64,000 bases of DNA, from assembly GCF_958295425.1 (NCBI RefSeq), contig NC_081146.1, positions 21,399,458 through 21,463,457 of the forward strand, read 5' to 3'. Below the pieces are notes generated by a model. The model saw nothing but the letters and a program-made list of their open reading frames with translations. It was not told where the DNA came from and made no database searches. The position numbers and the translations under genes were made by a program. Each line of letters starts with the position of its first letter. Within the stretch, counting starts at the first letter, position 1. The DNA is from Solea solea. Taxonomy: Eukaryota; Chordata; Actinopteri; Pleuronectiformes; Soleidae. This document shows positions 1 to 12,343 of this stretch, one piece after another.

Positions 1-261
1 ATCTACCCTCTCCCTCTCTCTCTCAGTTGCTTTCTTCTTCAGTCTACATGAAACCACAGTGAAATCCACCATTCATGAAAATTTCAGTGACTGCACGGCT
101 GTCACGTCTGCCACCACTGTGTCAGAACCAGAGACACTTCTCCACTGAGTCACTAAGTTCAGTTTATTTGAAGTAGGTGGTTCTTCTGTGGGAGTAATGT
201 AAGCCCAGTCAGATTAAGGGGAAAGATGCTCCAGGTTGGAGCGTCTTTTAATGGGTTTTCT
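1..261. other. Unique non-coding DNA
   Basis: I see no gene, tRNA or clear repeat here apart from a short CT-rich start. Reading frames are short and broken. Confidence 0.6.
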
Positions 262-355
262 GGTTCTCCGCTTTCCTCCCACATGTCTGAAAACATGCAG
301 AGGTTAATTGGACATTTTAAATTGTCCATAGGTGTGTGTGAATGAGTGATTGTAA
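262..355 (+). mobile_element. SINE remnant, 5' truncated
   Basis: The stretch reads like the middle of the SINE at 8443-8826 in the opposite orientation: a TTTCCTCCCACA block, an AAAACATGCA block, TTAATTGGACA and then CCATAGGTGTGTGTGA. The tRNA head and the tail are missing. The match is by eye, and the many changes suggest an old copy. Confidence 0.7.
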
Positions 356-484
356 ACCATAAAATCCAAAAAAAAAATGTGCCAGGCTACTCATCTCTTT
401 GTCAGCTGTATTTATGAATGGTAAACATGATAGATAGCATCGAACGACAACAACGAACGATGACATCAAATGTTGACGTCGTTC

Positions 485-572
485 GTTGGTACCCCAAGGG
501 AAGGGTACCAAATAATGGAATGGTTGGGGCCGGTTATTTTGGTGCTTTTCCTAATGGAAACAAAAAACCACA
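485..572 (-). mobile_element. MITE fragment, same family as 41020-41357
   Basis: Read on the minus strand this begins with TTTCCATTAGG and continues through an imperfect GGTACC block. The full order (GGTACCCCAAGG, GGGTACCA, TGGTTGGGGC, CCTAATGGAAAC) repeats, inverted, at about 41058-41145. It is an isolated fragment without a clear terminal repeat on its other side. The superfamily is not established. Confidence 0.6.
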
Positions 573-1690
573 GCCTTAGACTCCTGCCTGGCTCTCTGGA
601 CATTTACTAAAATGAGTCTATAGATTTAAACTGGTTGGATTGTCTACTCTACATCAGAACCCAAGGCACTGAGCTCCTAAGAACATTTCCTTTACAGATT
701 CCCTCTGAATCAGCCTTTGAAACCTACTCTTATTTCTGCACATATAGTCCTGGCATTATCTCAAATCCTAGCAGTTTGTGACTAAATCATGATTAAAAAA
801 TGTGCTAAATATAATGTCCATCAAATGTTCTTACAAAATATTGCATCATTCCGAATTCCTTAACAAAATTTTTTTTTTTTTTGCCTGTCAGTGAATGTGG
901 TGTAAGAATGTAGGTTAGTGCATTCAATGACGTGAAATAGAATTGTTTTGTAATAAAAAATAATAGGACAGGTCATTATTTGATTTTTGCCAACGTCCTG
1001 ATACTCTTATTAAAAAGATACTGATAAATCAACATGCAGCTGTTTCATATTGCATTAACCTCCTTTTTGTTTTTACTGAACATTACAGAGCCATGTTATA
1101 TAAAGTAGGTGAAAGTAGCACCTTTCATCCTTTACACTACACAGAAAGATCCCCATTGTTGCTCAAATGTGGTTGAGAATTTCCCTCATTAGTGTTTCAT
1201 AACAAGTGCTGGGACTTTGGGGACGTGTTTGAGTAAGACAACTGAACCTATAGCGCTCCGTTTCCTCACATGAGCTCTGTGTGGTGGAGCCGAGGCTGAG
1301 GCAGAGTCGTCTTAATGAAAAACACAGACCTGGATATAAATATCTACCGCTTCACTCTCTGTTGTGTATGTGTGCACGTTTGCCAAAGGGGGAAAAGCAG
1401 AGGTGGGGTTGTGCCAGCACACTCGCTGTTGTGGTAGGGGTAATGAGAAGCACACGGGTTAGACCTTGCTAAATGACTCATTCCATAACAATGTTTGTAG
1501 CCAAAATGAGGTGATTGATCAAAGATGTGATCTCACAGCAATTACCTCACGTCTGTGGTAAACTTTCAAATGGCCATAATGACCAAAGATTAGATTTCAT
1601 TCTGCTCTGAACCGTATAAAAAGTAGTATGTAATTTAATAATTTTTCGTTTGTATCACACCGAATTGTAAAATACATCATCTCAGTAACA
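573..1690. other. Unique AT-rich DNA, no gene seen
   Basis: Both strands carry frequent stops. A T-run lies near 871-882. No splice-flanked exon, RNA gene or repeat was recognised. Confidence 0.6.
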
Positions 1691-1816
1691 TTCATTCATT
1701 TATTCATTCTCCGCCATTTATCCTTTAAGGACCCTGAGGGAGCTTGAGCCAATTCTGTCGGAGGAAGCAAACCAGTATTCAAACCAAGGACCTTCATACT
1801 GTTGACACAGCACCAC
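1691..1816 (-). mobile_element. SINE remnant with internal deletion
   Basis: The + strand shows an ATTCATTCATTTATTCATTC tail, then CCATTTATCCTTTAAGG (compare CCGCTTTATCCTCAACC at about 8465), then jumps to a tRNA-head-like part (ATTCAAACCAAGGACCTTC, then CACAGCACCACT). The middle present at 8443-8826 is missing. This fits a minus-strand SINE of the same broad family. Confidence 0.6.
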
Positions 1817-2504
1817 TGTTCTGCAAATATTTCCCTTTTTTGGACCTGCTCAAACAAAATTGGAATTTTATGTTGAAGGCATAACATCTCTTCATTAAAA
1901 AGAATCCTTAAAAAGCAGTATTCATACTGAAGGTAACAAACTGTTTCCTTCATTTTGGTCGCCTTCTAATGACATTCACTTCTGCAGCTGCTGTTTCACA
2001 TAGGGTTAACCATTAAAAACTTGATTTTCAAACGCTCTAGACTCTCCTCTGTTCTCAGTAAAATGCTAAACTGGTAGAAAATGTGTTGTAGAGAAGCATC
2101 CGATCATGGTCCTCAGGAGTTAGGAAAGAGTGAAGGAAGAAGGTGGAGTCACATTTTTTTCAAAAAGACAGTCGTTGTTTTGCCGATATAACTTAAAAAA
2201 CTAAGGTAAAACGACAGAGAAGATTAGTCACTTTATCAGTAAGTGAGTAGAAGCTCATAATCCAACACTGCTCCCTGATTGTTATTTATTGTTTTAATTG
2301 ACAGAGCGACAGAGAGACCCCCGGTGGCAAGAATAACACACTGTGTGTAAAAAATTGCATGGCGTCTTCAAGTTTCGCAATTTCCAATTTTTAAAACCTT
2401 GAGATTTGAGCAGCACCATTTTCACAACCATAAATTCACAAACATCACCTGTAACCCGACACACTGATGTTCACTCATATGTGCCTCACTTTATCATCAC
2501 AATT
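1817..2504. other. Unique AT-rich DNA, no gene seen
   Basis: No coding potential, RNA gene or recognisable repeat was found in this stretch. Confidence 0.55.
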
Positions 2505-2590
2505 TATAAAGTTGGCACCATGATCTATTGAGGAAGACCTGAAACTAGCAACTGAGACCATTAATTAATTCCTCCAACGGAGTGTGTCTG
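2505..2590 (+). repeat. Fragment of an interspersed repeat shared with 19140-19330
   Basis: The run from the CCATGATCTATTGAGGAAGA block through AACTAGCAACTGAGACCAT parallels the start of the copy at 19140 (AAATCTAGTGATTGAGACGAT). I recognise this as a common fish interspersed repeat of uncertain class. It ends about 165 bases before the satellite array. Confidence 0.5.
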
Positions 2591-2963
2591 TGATCCCGCA
2601 ATTGCCAATATGAGCAACAGAGGCTTGTTAGAATTTGTGAAAGACACACCCACGAAAGACATGTTTATGTATGTTGCCGAAGAATTAAAAAATAAATAAA
2701 AATAAATAGAAATATAGAAAATATTAAACTTTAACAGCAGAGGATGAAAGAGACTTGTCGAGTATGTCATCAAAAATGTGACAAAAATGTGATAGTTTAG
2801 TATGTCGTCCAAAATTTGACAAAAAACTCATAGTTTATTATGTCTTCCAAAATCAGTCAAAAAAGTCATAGTTTAGTATGTCGTCCAAAATCAGTCAAAA
2901 AAGTCATAGTATAGTATGTCATCCAAAATGTGACAGATACGAGATGTGACAGAAAAACACTTA

Positions 2964-3035
2964 TACCCGCTGGCCTAATGGTTAAGACACTGGTTTCCTA
3001 CATCAAGGATTGTGAGTTCAAGACCAACCTGGACC
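2964..3035 (+). pseudogene. tRNA-Arg-like module, copy 1
   Basis: About 72 bases resemble vertebrate tRNA-Arg(CCT). The box A match is TGGCCTAATGG, the anticodon loop is TTCCTAC with CCT, and the T-arm is degenerate (GTGAGTTCAAGACC). Acceptor and T stems no longer pair well, so a working tRNA is unlikely. Upstream, GTGACAGA occurs at 2948-2955 but the preceding unit reads GTGACAGATACGAG, giving a short direct repeat. Downstream is degenerate satellite (AGTATAGTATCGTCAAAG). Confidence 0.75.
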
Positions 3036-4226
3036 AACAGTCTTATTTGAAAACAAAGTATAGTATCGTCAAAGAAGTCAGTTTAGTATTTGTCCAAAAA
3101 AAGTCATAGTATGGTATGTCGTCCAAGATCTGTCAAAAATGTCATAGTATAGTATGTCGTCCAAAATCAGTCAAAAAAGTCATAGTATAGTATGTCGTCC
3201 AAAATCAGTCAAAAACGTCATAGATTAGTATGACGTCCAAAATCATTCAAAAAAGTCATAGTATAGTATGTCGTCCAAGATCTGTCAAAAATGTCATAGT
3301 ATAGTATGTCGTCCAAAATCAGTCAAAAAAGTCATAGTATAGTATGTCGTCCAAAATCAGTCAAAAACGTCATAGATTAGTATGACGTCCAAAATCAGTC
3401 AAAAACGTCATAGTATAGTATGCCGTCCAAAATCAGTCAAAAAAGTCATAGTATAGTATGTCGTCCAAAATCAGTCAAAAACATCATAGTTTAGTATGTC
3501 GTCCAAAATCAGTCAAAAAAGTCATAGTATAGTATGTCGTCCAAAATCTGTCAAAAAAGTCATAGTATAGTATGTCGTCCAAAATCAGTCAAAAACGTCA
3601 TAGTATAGTATGTCGTCCAAAATCAGTCAAAAAAGTCATAGTATAGTATGGCTTCCAAAATCAGTCAAAAACGTCATAGTATAGTATGCCGTCCAAAATC
3701 AGTCAAAAAAGTCATAGTATAGTATGTCGTCCAAAATCAGTCAAAAATTTCATAGTTTAGTATGTTGTCCAAAATCAGTCAAAAAAGTCATAGTATAGTA
3801 TGTCGTCCAAAATCAGTCAAAAACGTCATAGTTTAGTATGTCGTCCAAAATCAGTCAAAAAAGTCATAGTATAGTATGTCGTCCAAAATCAGTCAAAAAA
3901 GTCATAGTATAGTATGTCGTCCAAAATCAGTCAAAAATGTCATAGTTTAGTATGTCGTCCAAAATCAGTCAAAAAAGTCATAGTATAGTATGCCGTCCAA
4001 AATCAGTCAAAAAAGTCATAGTATAGTATGTCGTCCAAAATCAGTCAAAAACGTCATAGTATAGTATGTCGTCCAAAATCTGTGAAAAAAGTCATAGTAT
4101 AGTATGTCGTCCAAAATCAGTCAAAAACGTCATAGTTTAGTATGACGTCCAAAATCAGTCAAAAACGTCATAGTTCAGTATGTCATGCAAAATGTCACAG
4201 ATACGAGATGTGACAGAAAACACTTA

Positions 4227-4296
4227 AACCCGCTGGCCTAATGGATAAGACACTGGTTTCCAACATCAAGGATTGTGAGTTCAAGACCAACACTCT
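4227..4296 (+). pseudogene. tRNA-Arg-like module, copy 2
   Basis: Same module and flanks as copy 1. The anticodon loop reads TTCCAAC, so the anticodon positions are CCA rather than CCT. The 3' acceptor part (CTGGACC) is missing and the sequence runs straight into ACTCTTACAG. Confidence 0.72.
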
Positions 4297-4614
4297 TACA
4301 GTCTTACTTGAAAACAAAGTATAGTATCGTCAAAGAAGTCAGTTTAGTATTTGTCCAAAAAAAGTAATAGTATAGTATGTCGTCCAAAATCAGTCAAAAA
4401 CGTCATAGTTTAGTATGACGTCCAAAATCAGTCACAAACGTCATAGTATAGTTTGTCGTCCAAAATCTGTCAAAAAAGTCATAGTATAGTATGTCGTCCA
4501 AAATCTGTCAAAAATGTCATAGTGTAGTATGTCGTCCAAAATCAGTCAAAAAAGTCATAGTATAGTATGTCATCCAAAATGTGACAGATACGAGATGTGA
4601 CAAAAGAACACTTA

Positions 4615-4686
4615 TACCCGCTGGCCTAATGGTTAAGACACTGGTTTCCTACATCAAGGATTGTGAGTTCAAGACCAACCTGGACC
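4615..4686 (+). pseudogene. tRNA-Arg-like module, copy 3
   Basis: Nearly identical to copy 1, including GGTTAAGACA in the D region and the CCT anticodon. It lies 388 bases after copy 2. Confidence 0.75.
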
Positions 4687-5475
4687 AACAGTCTTATTTG
4701 AAAACAAAGTATAGTATCGTCAAAGAAGTCAGTTTAGTATTTGTCCAATAAAAGTCATATTATAGTATGTCTTCAAAAATGTCATAGTTTAGTATGTCGT
4801 CCAAAATCAGTCAAAAAAGTCATAGTATAGTATGTCGTCAAAAAGTCATAGTATAGTATGTCGTCCAAAATCTGTCAAAAATGTCATAGTATAGTATGTC
4901 GTCCAAAATCAGTCAAAAAAGTCATAGTATAGTATGTCGTCCAAAATCAGTCAAAAACTTCATAGATTAGTATGACGTCCAAAATCATTCAAAAACTTCA
5001 TAGTATAGTATGCCGTCCAAAATCAGTCAAAAAAGTCATAGTATAGTATGTCGTCCAAAATCAGTCAAAAACATCATAGTATAGTATGTCGTCCAAAATC
5101 AGTCAAAAAAGTCATAGTATAGTATGGCTTCCAAAATCAGTCAAAAACGTCATAGTATAGTATGCCGTCCAAAATCAGTCAAAAAAGTCATAGTATAGTA
5201 TGTCGTCCAAAATCAGTCAAAAATGTCATAGTTTAGTATGTCGTCCAAAATCAGTCAAAAAAGTCATAGTATAGTATGTCGTCCAAAATCAGTCAAAAAC
5301 GTCATAGTTTAGTATGTCGTCCAAAATCAGTCAAAAAAGTCATAGTATAGTATGTCGTCCAAAATCAGTCAAAAAAGTCATAGTATAGTATGTCGTCCAA
5401 AATCAGTCAAAAACGTCATAGTTCAGTATGTCATGCAAAATGTGACAGATACGAGATGTGATAGAAGAACACTTA

Positions 5476-5547
5476 TACCCGCTGGCCTAATGGATAAGAC
5501 ACTGGTTTCCAACATCAAGGATTGTGAGTACAAGACCAACCTGGACC
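5476..5547 (+). pseudogene. tRNA-Arg-like module, copy 4
   Basis: Same flanks. The D region is GGATAAGACA and the anticodon positions read CCA. The T-arm start is GTGAGTACAAG, so a box B base present in the other copies is changed here and in copy 5. Confidence 0.72.
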
Positions 5548-6507
5548 AACACTCTTACAGTCTTACTTAAAAACAAAGTATAGTATCGTCATAGAAGTCA
5601 GTTTAGTATTTGTCCAAAAAAAGTAATAGTATAGTATGTCGTCCAAAATCATTCAAAAAAGTCATAGTATAGTATGTCGTCAAAAAGTCATAGTATAGTA
5701 TGTCGTCCAAAATCTGTCAAAAATGTCATAGTATAGTATGTCGTCCAAAATCAGTCAAAAAAGTCATAGTATAGTATGTCGTCCAAAATCAGTCAAAAAC
5801 TTCATAGATTAGTATGACGTCCAAAATCATTCAAAAACTTCATAGTATAGTATGCCGTCCAAAATCAGTCAAAAAAGTCATAGTATAGTATGTCGTCCAA
5901 AATCAGTCAAAAACATCATAGTATAGTATGTCGTCCAAAATCAGTCAAAAAAGTCATAGTATAGTATGGCTTCCAAAATCAGTCAAAAACGTCATAGTAT
6001 AGTATGCCGTCCAAAATCAGTCAAAAAAGTCATAGTATAGTATGTCGTCCAAAATCAGTCAAAAATGTCATAGTTTAGTATGTCGTCCAAAATCAGTCAA
6101 AAAAGTCATAGTATAGTATGTCGTCCAAAATCAGTCAAAAACGTCATAGTTTAGTATGTCGTCCAAAATCAGTCAAAAAAGTCATAGTATAGTATGTCGT
6201 CCAAAATCAGTCAAAAAAGTCATAGTATAGTATGTCGTCCAAAATCAGTCAAAAATGTCATAGTTTAGTATGTCGTCCAAAATCAGTCAAAAAAGTCATA
6301 GTATAGTATGTCGTCCAAAATCAGTCAAAAACGTCATAGTATAGTATGTCGTCCAAAATCTGTGAAAAAAGTCATAGTATAGTATGTCGTCCAAAATCAG
6401 TCAAAAACGTCATAGTTTAGTATGACGTCCAAAATCAGTCAAAAACGTCATAGTTCAGTATGTCATGCAAAATGTGACAGATACGAGATGTGATAGAAGA
6501 ACACTTA

Positions 6508-6579
6508 TACCCGCTGGCCTAATGGATAAGACACTGGTTTCCAACATCAAGGATTGTGAGTACAAGACCAACCTGGACC
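6508..6579 (+). pseudogene. tRNA-Arg-like module, copy 5
   Basis: It shares the CCA anticodon and the GAGTACAAG T-arm change with copy 4, so the two are recent duplicates. The spacing of 1032 bases equals an 842-base block offset plus five 38-bp units. Confidence 0.72.
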
Positions 6580-8442
6580 AACACTCTTACAGTCTTACTT
6601 GAAAACAAAGTATAGTATCGTCATAGAAGTCAGTTTAGTATTTGTCCAAAAAAAGTAATAGTATAGTATGTCGTCCAAAATCAGTCAAAAAGTCATAGTA
6701 TAGTATGTCTTCCAAAATCAGTCAAAAATGTCATAGTTTAGTATGTCGTCCAAAATCAGTCAAAAAAGTCATAGTATAGTATGTCGTCCCAAATCAGTCA
6801 AAAACGTCATAGTATAGTATGTCGTCCAAAATCTGTCAAAAAAGTCATAGTATAGTATGTCGTCCAAAATCAGTTACAAACGTCATAGTATAGTATGACG
6901 TCCAAAATCAGTCAAAAATGTCATAGTTTAGTATGTCGTCCAAAATCAGTCAAAAACGTCATAGTATAGTATGTCGTCCAAAATCAGTCAAAAAAGTCAT
7001 AGTATAGAATGTCGTCCAAAATCAGTCAAAAACGTCATATATTAGTATGACGTCCAAAATCTGTCAAAAAAGTCATAGTATAGTATGTCGTCCAAAATCA
7101 GTCAAAAACGTCATAGTATAGTATGTCGTCCAAAATCAGTCAAAAACGTCATAGTTTAGTATGTCGTCCCAAATCAGTCAAAAAACGTCATAGTATAGTA
7201 TGTCGTCCAAAATCAGTCAAAAACGTCATAGTATAGTATGTCGTCCCAAATCAGTCAAAAACGTCATAGTATAGTATGTCGTCCAAAATCTGTCAAAAAA
7301 GTCATAGTATAGTATGTCGTCCAAAATCAGTCAAAAACGTCATAGTATAGTATGTCGTCCAAAATCAGTCAAAAACGTCATAGTTTAGTATGTCGTCAAA
7401 AATCAGTCAAAAAGTCATAGTATAGTATGTCTTCCAAAATCAGTCAAAAACGTCATAGTTTAGTATGTCGTCAAAAATCCAAAATCAGTCAGAAAAGTCA
7501 TAGTATAGTATGTCGTCCAAAATCTGTCAAAAATGTCATAGTTTAGTATGTCGTCAAAAATCAGTCAAAAAGTCATAGTATAGTATGTCTTCCAAAATCA
7601 GTCAAAAACGTCATAGTTTAGTATGTCGTCAAAAATCCAAAATCAGTCAGAAAAGTCATAGTATAGTATGTCGTCCAAAATCTGTCAAAAATGTCATAGT
7701 TTAGTATGTCGTCAAAAATGGCATAGTTTAGTATGTCGTCCAAAATCTGTCAAAAATGTCATAGTTTAGTATGTCGTCCAAAATCAGTCAAAAAAGTCAT
7801 AGTATAGTATGTCGTCCCAAATCAGTCAAAAAAGTCATAGTATAGTATGTCGTCCAAAATCAGTCAAAAAAGTCATAGTATAGTATGTCGTCCAAAATCA
7901 GTCAAAAAAGTCATAGTATAGTATGTCGTCCAAAATCAGTCAAAAAGTCATAGTATAGTATGTCGTCCAAAATCAGTCACAAACGTCATAGTATAGTATG
8001 TCGTCCAAAATCAGTCAAAAACGTCATAGTTTAGTATGTCGTCCAAAATCAGTCAAAAACGTCATAGTTTAGTATGTCGTCCAAAATCAGTCAAAAAAGT
8101 CATAGTATAGTATGTCGTCCAAAATCAGTCAAAAACGTCATGGTTTAGTATGTGGTCCAAAATCAGTCAAAAAAGTCATAGTATAGTATGTCGTCCAAAA
8201 TCAGTCAGAAAAGTCATAGTATAGTTTGTCGTCCAAAATCAGTCAGAAAAGTCATAGTATAGTATGTCGTCCAAAATCTGTCAAAAATGTCATAGTTTAG
8301 TATGTCGTCAAAAATGGCATAGTTTAGTATGTCGTCCAAAATCTGTCAAAAATGTCATAGTTTAGTATGTCGTCCAAAATCAGTCAAAAAAGTCATAGTA
8401 TAGTATGTCGTCCCAAATCAGTCAAAAAAGTCATAGTATAGT

Positions 8443-8826
8443 CAGTCAGTCAGTCATCATCTACCGCTTTATCCTCAACCAGAGGGTCGCGGGGGGTGCT
8501 GTGCCAATCTCAGCTACATCGGGCGATAGGCGGGGTACACCCTGGACAGTTCGCCAGTCCATCGCAGGGCCACACACAGATAGAGACAAACAACCATTCA
8601 CTCTCACACTCACTCCTATGGTCAATTTGGAGTGTCCAATTTACCTATCCCCACATTGCATGTTTTTGGACTGTGGGAGGAAGCCGGAGTACCCGGAGAG
8701 AACCCACGCACACACGGGGAGAACATGCAAACTCCATGCAGAAAGGCCCTTGTTCCAACCGGGGCTCGAACCCGGGTCTTCTCGCTGCAAGGCGAGAGTG
8801 CTAACCACTACACCACCGTGTGGCCC
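8443..8826 (-). mobile_element. tRNA-derived SINE inserted in the satellite
   Basis: A 384-bp insertion interrupts the array. Read on the minus strand it starts with a tRNA-like head: GGTGTAGTGGTTAGCAC as box A region, an anticodon-type hairpin (TCTCGC...GCGAGA) and GGGTTCGAGCCCC as an intact box B. A body follows with TTTGCATGTTCTCCCCGTG, CTTCCTCCCACAGTCC and the CCAAATTGACCATAGG region, then a short (TGAC)n tail. Target-site duplications TCATAGTATAGT flank it at 8431-8442 and 8827-8838. Removing the element and one duplication restores a normal satellite unit, so it landed in an existing array. The body is of a type widespread in teleosts. It is the least decayed copy in the window. Confidence 0.93.
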
Positions 8827-9854
8827 TCATAGTATAGTATGTCGTCCAAAATCAGTCAAAAAAGTCATAGTATAGTATGTCGTCCAAAATCAGTCAAAAA
8901 TGTCATAGTTTAGTATGTCGTCCAAAATCAGTCAAAAAAGTCATAGTATAGTATGTCGTCCAAAATCAGTCAAAGGCGTCATAGTTTAGTATGTCGTCCA
9001 AAATCAGTCAAAAAAGTCATAGTTTAGTATGACGTCCAAAATCAGTCAAAAACGTCATAGTTTAGTATGTCGTCCAAAATCAGTCAAAATCGTCATAGTT
9101 TAGTATGACGTCCAAAATCAGTCAAAAACGTCATAGTTTAGTATGACGTCCAAAATCAGTCAAAAAAGTCATAGTTTAGTATGACGTCCAAAATCAGTCA
9201 CAAACGTCATAGTATAGTATGTCGTCCAAAATCTGTCAAAATAGTCATCGTATAGTATGTAGTCCAAAGTCAGTCAAAAAAGTCATAGTATATAGTATGA
9301 CGTCCAAAATCAATCAAAAAAGTCATAGTATAGTATGTCGTCCAAAATCAGTCAAAAAAGTCATAGTATAGTATGTCGTCAAAAAAGTCATAGTATAGTA
9401 TGTCGTCAAAAAAGTCATAGTTTAGTATGTCGTCCAAAATCAGTCAAAAAAGTCATAGTATAGTATGTCGTCCAAAATCAGTCAAAAACGTCATAGTTTA
9501 GTATGACGTCCAAAATCAGTCAAAAACGTCATAGTTTAGTATGTCGTCCAAAATCAGTCAAAAAAGTCATAGTATAGTATGTCGTCCAAAATCAGTCAAA
9601 AAAGTCATAGTATAGTATGACGTCCAAAATCAGTCAAAAATGTCATAGTTTAGTATGTCGTCCAAAATCAGTCAAAAAAGTCATAGTATAGTATGTCGTC
9701 CAAAATCAGTCAAAAAAGTCATAGTAAAGTATGTCGTCCAAAATCAGTCAAAAACGTCATAGTTTAGTATGACGTCCAAAATCAGTCAAAAACGTCATAG
9801 TTTAGTATGTCATCCAAAATGTCACAGATACGAGATGTGACAGAAGGACACTTA

Positions 9855-9926
9855 TACCCGCTGGCCTAATGGATTAGACACTGGTTTCCTACATCAAGGA
9901 TTGTGAGTTCAAGACCAACCAGAACC
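9855..9926 (+). pseudogene. tRNA-Arg-like module, copy 6
   Basis: CCT anticodon. The D loop reads ATGGATTAGACA, a change shared only with copy 7. It lies in the 8827-10425 block that is repeated 2417 bases further on. Confidence 0.75.
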
Positions 9927-12271
9927 AACACTCTTACAGTCTTATTTGAAAACAAAGTATAGTATCGTCAAAGAAGTCAGTTTAGTATTTGTCCAAAAAA
10001 AGTCATAGTATAGTATGTCTTCCAAAATCAGTCAAAAACGTCATAGTTTAGTATGTCGTCAAAAATGGCATAGTTTAGTATGTCGTCCAAAATCTGTCAA
10101 AAATGTCATAGTTTAGTATGTCGTCCAAAATCAGTCAAAAAAGTCATAGTATAGTATGTCGTCCCAAATCAGTCAAAAAAGTCATAGTATAGTATGTCGT
10201 CCAAAATCAGTCAAAAAAGTCATAGTATAGTATGTAGTCCAAAGTCAGTCAAAAAAGTCATAGTATATAGTATGACGTCCAAAATCAATCAAAAAAGTCA
10301 TAGTATAGTATGTCGTCCAAAATCAGTCAAAAAAGTCATAGTATAGTATGTCGTCAAAAAAGTCATAGTATAGTATGTCGTCAAAAAAGTCATAGTTTAG
10401 TATGTCGTCCAAAATCAGTCAAAAATGTCATAGTTTAGTATGTCGTCCAAAATCAGTCAAAAAAGTCATAGTATAGTATGTCGTCCCAAATCAGTCAAAA
10501 AAGTCATAGTATAGTATGTCGTCCAAAATCAGTCAAAAAAGTCATAGTATAGTATGTCGTCCAAAATCAGTCAAAAATGTCATAGTTTAGTATGTCGTCC
10601 AAAATCAGTCAAAAAAGTCATAGTATAGTATGTCGTCCAAAATCAGTCAAAAGCGTCATAGTTTAGTATGTCGTCCAAAATCAGTCAAAATCGTCATAGT
10701 TTAGTATGACGTCCAAAATCAGTCAAAAACGTCATAGTTTAGTATGACGTCCAAAATCAGTCAAAAAAGTCATAGTTTAGTATGACGTCCAAAATCAGTC
10801 ACAAACGTCATAGTATAGTATGTCGTCCAAAATCTGTCAAAATAGTCATCGTATAGTATGTAGTCCAAAGTCAGTCAAAAAAGTCATAGTATATAGTATG
10901 ACGTCCAAAATCAATCAAAAAAGTCATTGTATAGTATGTCGTCCAAAATCAGTCAAAAAAGTCATAGTATAGTATGTCGTCAAAAAAGTCATAGTATAGT
11001 ATGTCGTCAAAAAAGTCATAGTTTAGTATGTCGTCCAAAATCAGTCAAAAAAGTCATAGTATAGTATGTCGTCCAAAATCAGTCAAAAACGTCATAGTTT
11101 AGTATGACGTCCAAAATCAGTCAAAAACGTCATAGTTTAGTATGACGTCCAAAATCAGTCACAAACGTCATAGTATAGTATGTCGTCCAAAATCTGTCAA
11201 AATAGTCATCGTATAGTATGTAGTCCAAAGTCAGTCAAAAAAGTCATAGTATAGTATGTCGTCCAAAATCAGTCAAAAAAGTCATAGTATAGTATGTCGT
11301 CCAAAATCAGTCAAAAATGTCATAGTTTAGTATGTCGTCCAAAATCAGTCAAAAAAGTCATAGTATAGTATGTCGTCCAAAATCAGTCAAAGGCGTCATA
11401 GTTTAGTATGTCGTCCAAAATCAGTCAAAAAAGTCATAGTTTAGTATGACGTCCAAAATCAGTCAAAAACGTCATAGTTTAGTATGTCGTCCAAAATCAG
11501 TCAAAATCGTCATAGTTTAGTATGACGTCCAAAATCAGTCAAAAACGTCATAGTTTAGTATGACGTCCAAAATCAGTCAAAAAAGTCATAGTTTAGTATG
11601 ACGTCCAAAATCAGTCACAAACGTCATAGTATAGTATGTCGTCCAAAATCTGTCAAAATAGTCATCGTATAGTATGTAGTCCAAAGTCAGTCAAAAAAGT
11701 CATAGTATATAGTATGACGTCCAAAATCAATCAAAAAAGTCATAGTATAGTATGTCGTCCAAAATCAGTCAAAAAAGTCATAGTATAGTATGTCGTCAAA
11801 AAAGTCATAGTATAGTATGTCGTCAAAAAAGTCATAGTTTAGTATGTCGTCCAAAATCAGTCAAAAAAGTCATAGTATAGTATGTCGTCCAAAATCAGTC
11901 AAAAACGTCATAGTTTAGTATGACGTCCAAAATCAGTCAAAAACGTCATAGTTTAGTATGTCGTCCAAAATCAGTCAAAAAAGTCATAGTATAGTATGTC
12001 GTCCAAAATCAGTCAAAAAAGTCATAGTATAGTATGACGTCCAAAATCAGTCAAAAATGTCATAGTTTAGTATGTCGTCCAAAATCAGTCAAAAAAGTCA
12101 TAGTATAGTATGTCGTCCAAAATCAGTCAAAAAAGTCATAGTAAAGTATGTCGTCCAAAATCAGTCAAAAACGTCATAGTTTAGTATGACGTCCAAAATC
12201 AGTCAAAAACGTCATAGTTTAGTATGTCATCCAAAATGTCACAGATACGAGATGTGACAGAAGGACACTTA

Positions 12272-12343
12272 TACCCGCTGGCCTAATGGATTAGACACTG
12301 GTTTCCTACATCAAGGATTGTGAGTTCAAGACCAACCAGAACC
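12272..12343 (+). pseudogene. tRNA-Arg-like module, copy 7
   Basis: Identical in its diagnostic changes to copy 6 (GGATTAGACA, ACCAGAACC after the T-arm) and exactly 2417 bases from it. It arose by segmental duplication within the array. Confidence 0.75.

Noticed and set aside
5352..5570. Open frames over satellite and tRNA-like modules (also 14257-14445)
   Set aside because: They follow the repeat and are not conserved as protein; the 38-bp period breaks frame and adds TAG stops.
8405..8875. 156-codon open frame
   Set aside because: It runs from satellite through the antisense SINE and back into satellite; no protein family is seen.
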